Of a stretch of 8,763 nt of DNA, positions 1 through 4,732 are shown in pieces; within the stretch, counting starts at the first letter, position 1, and every line of letters starts with the position of its first letter. A program made the position numbers and the translations under genes. The stretch is taken from the NCBI GenBank assembly GCA_004213025.1, contig SHBC01000038.1:1-8763 (forward strand). The letters run 5' to 3'. The notes beneath the pieces were generated by a model. The model saw only the letters and a list, made by a program, of their open reading frames with translations. It searched no databases and had not been told where the DNA came from. Source of the DNA: SAR116 cluster bacterium. GTDB taxonomy: Bacteria > Pseudomonadota > Alphaproteobacteria > Puniceispirillales > Puniceispirillaceae.

Positions 1-578
1 TCAGACGGCAGCAGCCGCGAGACGGCGAAGACCATTTCGTCAATGGCTTCATCGCTGGTGATCTGGTCGGGAAGCATGCCTGCCCGGACCCAGATGCCGT
101 CAATCAACTGGCCGATGATCCGCGCTGTCGGCGCTGTCTCGGATGCTGGCAGGAAATGCTTCAGCTCATGTTCAAAATTGCTCCGGATCCGCTCATTGCA
201 GACGGTCTGGATGCGCTGGCAATGATCGCTGTGTGGCACCTCGGAGATAAGCGACACCCAGGCCTGACAAACACGCGGATTGAAGATCGTTTCGAAGAAG
301 TTGGCGACGATGATCGACCAGAACCGCTCATACGGCGTTTCCGCATAGGCATAGAGTTCGACGACAGAGCGGCTGAGCAGGCTGTTGGAACGGCGGAACA
401 CGGCCTCGAGGAGCGCGCCCTTGTCCTTGAAATGATGCAGCACCACCCCTTTCGACACGCCGGCGATGGCGCCGACCTTGTCGAGGGTTGTGCCGCGAAG
501 GCCGTAAAGAATCACCGCCTCGAAAGCGGCACGCGACAATTCGGACCGCCGGATATCGCTTATGGAACTGGCTTTCAT
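1..578 (-). CDS. TetR-family transcriptional regulator, BetI-like (C-terminal end cut by window)
   Basis: A DNA-binding repressor of the TetR family. The minus frame is open from an ATG at 578 to the window edge: 192 full codons with no stop. The N-terminal helix-turn-helix spans about residues 12-58, with TTLDKVGAIAGVSKGVVLHH (30-49) followed by FKDKGALLEAVF, the usual TetR core. The C-terminal part resembles BetI: ARIIGQLIDGIWVRAGML (152-169) matches the BetI 'aaLIDGLWLRaal' region, and the chain ends in a BetI-like RLLPS. BetI proteins are about 195 residues, so only a few residues should be missing. An in-frame TGA at 627-629 lies upstream and there is no other start between. The ribosome site is mediocre (GGTGGAG at 590-596, 11 bases from the ATG). 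The gene is divergent from the Fe-ADH/ALDH operon and very likely controls it, probably through the palindrome at 700-724. BetI itself responds to choline; whether this protein does is inference. The TetR call is firm, the BetI subfamily likely. Confidence 0.9.
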   Translation of the reverse strand, partial: MKASSISDIRRSELSRAAFEAVILYGLRGTTLDKVGAIAGVSKGVVLHHFKDKGALLEAVFRRSNSLLSRSVVELYAYAETPYERFWSIIVANFFETIFNPRVCQAWVSLISEVPHSDHCQRIQTVCNERIRSNFEHELKHFLPASETAPTARIIGQLIDGIWVRAGMLPDQITSDEAIDEMVFAVSRLLPS

Positions 579-595
579 GGGTTTGGCGGCTCCAC

Positions 596-617
596 CAAAA
601 TGCGTGCAAAATGCGTG
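596..617. repeat. Perfect 11-bp tandem repeat in the regulator's leader
   Basis: CAAAATGCGTG occurs twice head to tail (596-606 and 607-617), 18 bp upstream of the regulator's start codon. The period is close to one helical turn, so the copies present the same face of the DNA. The outer edges add CCAC (592-595) and GTGG (615-618). It may be a tandem protein-binding site in the regulator's leader or only a slippage duplication. The repeat itself is seen directly; its function is unknown. Confidence 0.6.
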
Positions 618-691
618 GCAGGACGGTCAGGAATGCTCGGCAGGCGGCAGAAGATAAGACTGTAGAAGGCGCTTTCCCGGAATTACTTTCG

Positions 692-721
692 TTGACTTGA
701 AAAAATGACCAATGGTAATTT
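692..721 (+). promoter_or_regulatory. Candidate sigma-70 promoter of the adh-aldh operon
   Basis: TTGACT (692-697) is a strong -35 match. An 18-bp spacer leads to TAATTT (716-721), a weak -10. Transcription would start near 728, leaving a leader of about 215 bases before the dehydrogenase ATG at 943. The palindrome at 700-724 covers the spacer and the -10, so a bound repressor would block RNA polymerase. The -10 is poor and alphaproteobacterial promoters tolerate variation, so this is a plausible but unproven assignment. Confidence 0.4.
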
Positions 722-724
722 TTT
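700..724. promoter_or_regulatory. 25-bp near-perfect palindrome, probable TetR-family operator
   Basis: The arms AAAAAATGACCA (700-711) and TGGTAATTTTTT (713-724) are inverted copies with one mismatch around a single central base (712). The core TGACCA-n-TGGTAA resembles the TTGACCA/TGGTCAA half-sites known for the TetR-family regulator RutR, though with a different centre spacing. It lies between the divergent regulator and dehydrogenase genes, on top of the candidate promoter of the latter, which is where an operator for the neighbouring TetR protein is expected. The palindrome is seen directly; its use by this regulator is inferred. Confidence 0.65.
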
Positions 725-733
725 AGTACAAAA

Positions 734-783
734 AGCTGGCGGATGAAAACAGTAACGGATTTTTGGAAAATCTTTCGCCAGCT
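734..783 (+). other. Nested inverted repeat / stem-loop in operon leader
   Basis: AGCTGGCG (734-741) and CGCCAGCT (776-783) are perfect 8-bp inverted copies separated by 34 bases. Inside the loop, GATTTT (758-763) and AAAATC (767-772) form a second perfect 6-bp inverted repeat around TGG. If transcription starts near 728, the 5' end of the mRNA could fold into an outer stem with an inner hairpin. The start codon of the small open frame at 743 would sit in the loop beside the outer stem. The pairings are seen directly; a regulatory RNA role is speculative, and no known riboswitch was recognised. Confidence 0.4.
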
Positions 784-919
784 CGCACGCTCCGAAAAGC
801 AGGACCCACTAACTTGTCAGGATTTCGTGACTGGCCAGAATTATCTGCCTGGTCAGGATTTTGTGACAGAACATGATCAAACTGGCGTCGCTGTCGGCGC
901 CACCGCCGCCGCCGCGTGA
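743..919 (+). CDS. Candidate small leader protein, 58 aa (unproven)
   Basis: An ATG-to-TGA frame in the gap before the Fe-ADH gene. The product begins MKTVTDFWKIFRQLARSEKQ and ends in an alanine-rich GATAAAA tail. It contains GQDFVT-like segments twice: CQDFVTGQ near residue 25 and GQDFVTEH near residue 37. They are encoded by two 16-bp repeats exactly 36 bp (12 codons) apart. The single base difference between the repeats is a silent TTC/TTT change in Phe, which is what coding constraint would leave, although one difference is thin evidence. Against it: there is no spaced ribosome site (GGCGG abuts the ATG), codon use is less GC-biased than in the neighbours, and no family was recognised. 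Its TGA overlaps a GTG at 916 that is in frame with the dehydrogenase. No function is assigned; it may be a leader peptide, a small protein or a chance frame. Confidence 0.3.
   Translation: MKTVTDFWKIFRQLARSEKQDPLTCQDFVTGQNYLPGQDFVTEHDQTGVAVGATAAAA
816..867. repeat. Two 16-bp direct repeats, each partly palindromic
   Basis: GTCAGGATTTCGTGAC (816-831) recurs as GTCAGGATTTTGTGAC (852-867), 15 of 16 bases identical, 36 bp apart. Each copy starts with GTCA and ends with TGAC, so each is itself an imperfect dyad, as expected of a protein-binding site. The perfect palindrome CTGGCCAG (831-838) abuts the first copy. The repeats are also in frame within the small open frame at 743-919, so they could equally reflect a duplicated peptide motif. 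Confidence 0.55.
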
Positions 920-942
920 CATTCGGCATTGGGAGACAATTC

Positions 943-2133
943 ATGGACGGGACATTGCAGATCAATTCTGAAGAAGACATCCTTGCACCACAGGATTGGA
1001 GCTTTCCCGTCCCGATAGCCTATGGCCCTGGCCGGCTTGCCGAGATTGGCGCGAAATGCCGGGCCATCGGCGTTTCTAGCCCGTTGATCGTGACCGACCG
1101 GGGAAGTCGCGGCCTGCCCTTTATCGACAGGCTGACATCGTATCTTGCCGAGGCCGGCATGCCCTCCGGCATTTTCTCTGAGATTTCGCCAAACCCGCGC
1201 GATGACGAGATCAGCGCCGGGCGCAGCATGTTCATCGATGGTCGCCATGATGCCATCATCGCCATCGGTGGTGGCAGCGCCATGGATGGTGGCAAGGCCA
1301 TCTGCCTGACGGCGAACAACCAGATCGATTTGTGGGATTTCGAATATGAGCAGCCGACGCCCGAGATTACCGCAGCCTTTCCCAAGCTGATAACGATTCC
1401 GACGACAGCCGGGACTGGTGCCGAGACGGAAAGCACGGCAATGATCACGCATGTCGAGAAGGGCATGAAATTCTGCATCTGGCATCCCGAGCTGTCACCG
1501 TCGCTTGCGCTTCTTGATCCGGAACTGACGCTTGGCCTGCCGAAAACCCTTACCGCATGGACAGGTGCCGATGCGATGACACACGCCATCGAGGCCTATC
1601 TCGTGCCGGGCTTCCACCCGCTATGTGACGGCCTGGCGCTGGAAGGGCTGGCACTGGTGTCGCGGTGGCTGCCGGTGGCGGTCAGCGACCCGTCCAACCT
1701 GGCGGCGCGCGGCGGCATGCTTGTCGGCTCGTGCCTTGCCGGGATCGCCTTTCTCAAGGGTCTTGGCATGGTGCATGCCATCTCGCATATGGTCGGCGCC
1801 GAATACAATACCCAGCACGGCTTGACCAACGCCATCATCCTTCCGGTGGTGTTGCGCTTCAATCTTGCGGGAGAGGAAGCCAAGGTCATTCGCATGTCGC
1901 AGATGATGGGCTTGACCGACACGTCGAACGAGGCCTTCATAGCGGCCGTCGAAAAGATGCTTGATGACATCGAGATACCATCGAGCCTGGCAGAGGTCGG
2001 GGTGCCTGCCGACTGCGCACAGCGAATTGCCGAGAAGGCGATTCAGGACAGCGCCGCCGGCACCAACCCGCGCCCTGCCACCGTCGCCGAGATCAGAAAA
2101 CTGACCGAGGAAGCGATCGCCAAAGCACGCTGA
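943..2133 (+). CDS. Iron-containing (group III) alcohol dehydrogenase
   Basis: A cytoplasmic Fe-dependent alcohol dehydrogenase of 396 residues, near the usual family length. It should oxidise a primary alcohol or amino-alcohol to the aldehyde with NAD(P)+. The N-terminal dinucleotide domain has GGGSAMDGGKA (109-119, conserved Asp115) and TIPTTAGTGAE (151-161). The helical C-terminal domain has the metal ligands Asp210 and His214 (GADAMTHAIEAYL), His278 (GMVHAISH) and His292 (NTQHGLTNA). Their spacing of 4, 64 and 14 matches FucO-type enzymes. The ATG at 943 is chosen because GGGAGA (931-936) lies 6 bases upstream. A GTG at 916, in frame, would add nine residues but lacks a ribosome site. The ALDH gene follows after 31 bp, so they form an operon for alcohol to acid conversion. 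A divergent BetI-like regulator suggests choline (GbsB-like) as one candidate; 3-hydroxypropionate (DddB-like) or simple alcohols are alternatives. The family is certain, the substrate not. Confidence 0.95.
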   Translation: MDGTLQINSEEDILAPQDWSFPVPIAYGPGRLAEIGAKCRAIGVSSPLIVTDRGSRGLPFIDRLTSYLAEAGMPSGIFSEISPNPRDDEISAGRSMFIDGRHDAIIAIGGGSAMDGGKAICLTANNQIDLWDFEYEQPTPEITAAFPKLITIPTTAGTGAETESTAMITHVEKGMKFCIWHPELSPSLALLDPELTLGLPKTLTAWTGADAMTHAIEAYLVPGFHPLCDGLALEGLALVSRWLPVAVSDPSNLAARGGMLVGSCLAGIAFLKGLGMVHAISHMVGAEYNTQHGLTNAIILPVVLRFNLAGEEAKVIRMSQMMGLTDTSNEAFIAAVEKMLDDIEIPSSLAEVGVPADCAQRIAEKAIQDSAAGTNPRPATVAEIRKLTEEAIAKAR

Positions 2134-2164
2134 ACCCAGGGCACGCATAATAAGGAGACCCAAA

Positions 2165-3607
2165 ATGGACAATCTGACAAAATTCTACATCGACGGCGCC
2201 TGGATCGATCCAATCTCGACAGCAACCATGCCGGTGCTGAACCCGGCCACGCAGGAACAGATCGGTACCGTTACGCTGGGTTCGGAAGATGATCTGAACC
2301 TTGCCGTTGCCGCCGCGAATGCCGCCTTCGAGAGTTTCTCGATGACAAGCAAGGCAGACCGCATGGACCTGCTGAACAGCCTGATGGAGGTCTCCAGGCG
2401 GCGGTTCGAGGATCTGGCGCAGGCGATGTGCGCCGAGATGGGCGCGCCGATCAGCTTTGCCCGTGACTCGCAGGCCGATGCTGCCATCGGTCATCTTCAG
2501 GGTTTCATCGATGCGCTGGCGCGTCTCGAAGAGCGCAGACCGCTCGACAATGGCGATATCCTGCTTCACGAACCGATCGGCGTCTGCGGCCTGATCACGC
2601 CGTGGAACTGGCCCATCAACCAGATCGCGCTGAAGGTCATTCCGGTGCTGGCAACAGGATGCAGCTGTATCCTGAAACCGTCAGAGCATACGCCGCTATC
2701 GGCGATGGTCTATGCCGAGATCATCCATGAGGCTGGCTATCCGGCCGGCGTCTTTAATCTGGTGCATGGTGACGGCCCGACCATCGGCTCGGCAATGTCG
2801 CGCCACCCCGACATCCAGATGATGTCCTTCACCGGTTCGACCCGCGCCGGCACCTCGGTCACAAAGGAATCCGCCGATACGGTAAAACGCGTGACGCTGG
2901 AGCTTGGCGGCAAGTCGCCCAATCTGGTCTTTGCCGATGCTGATATCGCCGCCTTGGTCCCTGCCGCTGTCGGCGAATGCATGTCGAATACTGGCCAGTC
3001 CTGCGATGCGCCGACCCGTCTGCTGGTCGAGCGGTCCTGCTATGACGAGGTGCTGGAGCTTGCACGCAAGGCTGCCGAGGACACCGTGGTTGGCGATCCG
3101 CAGGAAGAAGGCGACCATATCGGGCCGCTGTTCGACGAAATCCAGTATCACCGGGTGCAGGCGATGATCCATGCCGGCATCGAGGAAGGTGCCAGGCTTC
3201 TGGCAGGCGGCCCCGGAAAGCCGGACGGGTTTGAGACAGGCTGGTATGTGAAGCCGACGATCTTTGCCGATGTCAGCAATGACATGCGTGTCGCCCGGGA
3301 GGAAATCTTCGGTCCGGTGCTGGTCATCATCCCGTTTGAGGATGAGGACGAAGCCATCAGGATCGCCAATGACACGCCCTATGGCCTTGCCGCCTACATG
3401 CAGACAGGCAATGCGGAGCGCGCCGAGCGAGTCGCCGCCCGCCTTCGGGCTGGCGCGGTTCATGTGAATGGCGCCGGCGTTGAATACGGAACCCCGTTCG
3501 GCGGGTACAAGCAATCTGGCAATGGCCGCGAGGGCGGGATGATGGGCCTTGAGGATTATCTCGAGACGAAGTCTCTCCACGGGATGGCGCTCCCCGGGAT
3601 GGCGTGA
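2165..3607 (+). CDS. NAD(P)-dependent aldehyde dehydrogenase
   Basis: A 480-residue aldehyde dehydrogenase oxidising an aldehyde to the carboxylate. All hallmarks are intact: PWNWP (146-150) with the oxyanion Asn148, KPSE (171-174) for cofactor binding, the general-base Glu246 in VTLELGGKSPN, the nucleophile Cys280 in NTGQSCDAPTR, and EEIFGPV (379-385) for nicotinamide ribose contact. The length is normal. The start at 2165 has GGAGA 6 bases upstream. It lies 31 bp after the Fe-ADH in the same direction and presumably takes the aldehyde made by it. If the pathway is choline oxidation this would be the betaine-aldehyde step (GbsA/BetB-like), but sequence alone does not separate it from other broad-specificity ALDHs. 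The C-terminus ends GMALPGMA, from a 15-bp-offset repeat of GGGATGGCG (3581-3589, 3596-3604), probably a recent small duplication. The gene ends 22 bp before the stop of a convergent gene. Confidence 0.96.
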   Translation: MDNLTKFYIDGAWIDPISTATMPVLNPATQEQIGTVTLGSEDDLNLAVAAANAAFESFSMTSKADRMDLLNSLMEVSRRRFEDLAQAMCAEMGAPISFARDSQADAAIGHLQGFIDALARLEERRPLDNGDILLHEPIGVCGLITPWNWPINQIALKVIPVLATGCSCILKPSEHTPLSAMVYAEIIHEAGYPAGVFNLVHGDGPTIGSAMSRHPDIQMMSFTGSTRAGTSVTKESADTVKRVTLELGGKSPNLVFADADIAALVPAAVGECMSNTGQSCDAPTRLLVERSCYDEVLELARKAAEDTVVGDPQEEGDHIGPLFDEIQYHRVQAMIHAGIEEGARLLAGGPGKPDGFETGWYVKPTIFADVSNDMRVAREEIFGPVLVIIPFEDEDEAIRIANDTPYGLAAYMQTGNAERAERVAARLRAGAVHVNGAGVEYGTPFGGYKQSGNGREGGMMGLEDYLETKSLHGMALPGMA

Positions 3608-3629
3608 CCAACCCCGCCCTGCCAGCGGG

Positions 3630-4304
3630 TTAACGGACGCGGTCCGGCGGTGTCCAGCTGGCAAGAATGGCGTCATGCCTGAGCAGCGCCTTGGTGTCGC
3701 GGCGAACGCCGATCCAGCGGAGATGGATCGAGTTGCGGACGATTTCCTCATCAAGCGCCTTCAGCTCGTCGGCAATCGGTGCCCAGTGAAACACCGCGTC
3801 CGAGCTTGTCTGAAAGGCGGCCGGGCCGTCGGCGATGTCGGCCCAGCTGGCAAAGGCGGCGCGGCGGTGCCCCTCGGCCAGCATCTCGAGGAACACTTTC
3901 GGCGCGACATCCTGCTGTTCATAATTGGTCAGCACCTCATCCATGATGCCGCCGGCAAAGGCGGCGCTCCGGTCATGGTCGAGCGCCCCGCTACCGTGAA
4001 ACTGGGCGGCGGCGAACAGCGCCATGTCGGCGACGGCGGCGCCGAAAATGTGCCAGCGCGCAATCCGAAGAGAGGTCAGGAAGTCCTCATTCGTGAACAG
4101 CTTCGGATATTGCGTGCCGGCACGGGCCTTGATGTAGGTATAGAGCGTGACCTGGGACACATAGGCGGCGTTTTTCTCTGTATGATCAATTAGTTGCCGG
4201 TAGGATTCGATGGGTGCCTGGCCAATGAAACCCAGCGTGCGAAGGACCGATTTGAGCGTTTCTGGCAGCTGCATTGTCTTTGAAAACAGAAAAGTTGTTG
4301 TCAT
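3630..4304 (-). CDS. Conserved-looking hypothetical protein, 224 aa
   Basis: I do not recognise the family. The start at 4304 is chosen because AGGAG lies 7 bases upstream on the minus strand; an earlier in-frame ATG at 4325 would add seven residues and lacks a site. The product begins MTTTFLFSKTMQLPETLKSV and appears mostly alpha-helical and soluble, with no signal peptide and no clear membrane span. It is rich in His, Trp and Tyr: RWHIFGAAVADMALFAAAQF (83-102), a HGSGALDHDRS stretch (103-113), HRRAAFASW (146-154) and NSIHLRWIGVRRD (191-203). No catalytic motif is evident. It is convergent with the ALDH gene (22-bp gap) and divergent from the DUF4212/symporter operon, which leaves its process open. 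The reverse frame here is open too but has a Gly/Arg-rich, shadow-like composition and no ribosome site. Confidence 0.8.
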   Translation of the reverse strand: MTTTFLFSKTMQLPETLKSVLRTLGFIGQAPIESYRQLIDHTEKNAAYVSQVTLYTYIKARAGTQYPKLFTNEDFLTSLRIARWHIFGAAVADMALFAAAQFHGSGALDHDRSAAFAGGIMDEVLTNYEQQDVAPKVFLEMLAEGHRRAAFASWADIADGPAAFQTSSDAVFHWAPIADELKALDEEIVRNSIHLRWIGVRRDTKALLRHDAILASWTPPDRVR

Positions 4305-4340
4305 TTTGTCGCTCCTGATTACCATCGGGCGCTAATGAAG

Positions 4341-4368
4341 TCGCGGTAAAAGCAACAATAAACCGCGA
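4341..4368. promoter_or_regulatory. Inverted repeat in the divergent promoter region
   Basis: TCGCGGT (4341-4347) and ACCGCGA (4362-4368) are perfect 7-bp inverted copies around a 14-bp A-rich spacer. The site lies between the divergently transcribed hypothetical gene and the transporter operon. It fits a dimeric regulator site with half-sites about two helical turns apart, or an RNA hairpin. No regulator is encoded beside it and no convincing -35/-10 pair was found. Low to moderate confidence as a functional site. Confidence 0.4.
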
Positions 4369-4425
4369 TGGAAGGGGAGGCTTCGGGGCTGACATTCCTC
4401 AGTTGGTTCCGGGGCTACGGTGCTA

Positions 4426-4441
4426 CCCGCCGCAAGGCGGG
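4426..4441 (+). other. GNRA-loop hairpin just upstream of the DUF4212 ribosome site
   Basis: CCCGCC (4426-4431), loop GCAA, GGCGGG (4436-4441) forms a perfect 6-bp GC stem capped by a stable GNRA tetraloop. It ends 9 bases before the AGGAGG ribosome site of the transporter's first gene. Such a hairpin could stabilise the mRNA 5' region or keep the ribosome site exposed. There is no following T-run, so it is not a terminator. No known riboswitch was recognised. Confidence 0.45.
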
Positions 4442-4463
4442 GGCTTCAACAGGAGGAATTTTC

Positions 4464-4721
4464 ATGTCAAACGAAGCAGCTGGTTCGTCCAGCCATTGGG
4501 AGAAGTCCAAGCGCTTGCTGTTCATCACGCTTGCGATCTGGGCCTTCTTCTCTTTTGTCGTGCACTGGTTTGGTTCTGCCTTGAATGGTGCCGAGGGATC
4601 GTTCCCCGGCGGTTACTTCATGGCTGGCCAGGGCTCGCAGATCGCCTTCGTCGTCTTGATTTTCTGGTTCGTTTCGCGCCAGAACAAGCTTGATGACGAA
4701 CATGGTGTTTCTGAGGAATAG
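4464..4721 (+). CDS. DUF4212 small membrane subunit of sodium:solute symporter
   Basis: An 85-residue inner-membrane protein of the DUF4212 family, whose members are encoded directly before VC_2705-type sodium:solute symporters and are thought to be their small subunit. Two membrane spans are visible (about 18-38 and 58-72), joined by a loop carrying the family's typical FPGGYFMAGQGS (47-58). A short charged tail ends VSEE. The ATG at 4464 is fixed by a perfect AGGAGG (4451-4456) 7 bases upstream; a longer frame beginning at 4368 reads through the leader hairpin and is unlikely. The symporter starts 11 bp after the stop, so the two are co-transcribed and probably translated in step. Confidence 0.9.
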   Translation: MSNEAAGSSSHWEKSKRLLFITLAIWAFFSFVVHWFGSALNGAEGSFPGGYFMAGQGSQIAFVVLIFWFVSRQNKLDDEHGVSEE

Positions 4722-4732
4722 GGGGACACACC

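Noticed and set aside
156..665. 169-codon plus-strand frame opposite the TetR gene
   Set aside because: It is antisense to a clear TetR/BetI-like domain; it has shadow-like composition and no recognisable domain.
1621..2172. 183-codon minus-strand frame opposite the Fe-ADH
   Set aside because: It is antisense to the metal-ligand region of the dehydrogenase and has no ribosome site or recognisable domain.
3610..3631. Possible bidirectional terminator between the ALDH and the hypothetical gene
   Set aside because: CCCGC (3613-3617) / GCGGG (3625-3629) is only a 5-bp stem with no T-run on either side.
2696..3754. 352-codon minus-strand frame opposite the aldehyde dehydrogenase
   Set aside because: Long antisense frames are common in GC-rich coding DNA. 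The plus strand holds every ALDH catalytic motif, and the antisense product is Arg/His/Gly-rich without a domain.
3549..4193. 214-codon plus-strand frame opposite the hypothetical gene
   Set aside because: The minus-strand gene has a good ribosome site and a natural composition. The plus frame overlaps the end of the ALDH gene and is rich in Gly and Arg.
4389..4421. CTGACA as a -35 for the transporter operon
   Set aside because: No acceptable -10 lies 16-18 bp downstream; the nearest AT-containing hexamers are GC-rich or badly spaced.
4368..4463. N-terminal extension of the DUF4212 protein from an ATG at 4368
   Set aside because: It reads through the leader hairpin and ribosome site; family members begin shortly before the first span, matching the ATG at 4464 with AGGAGG.
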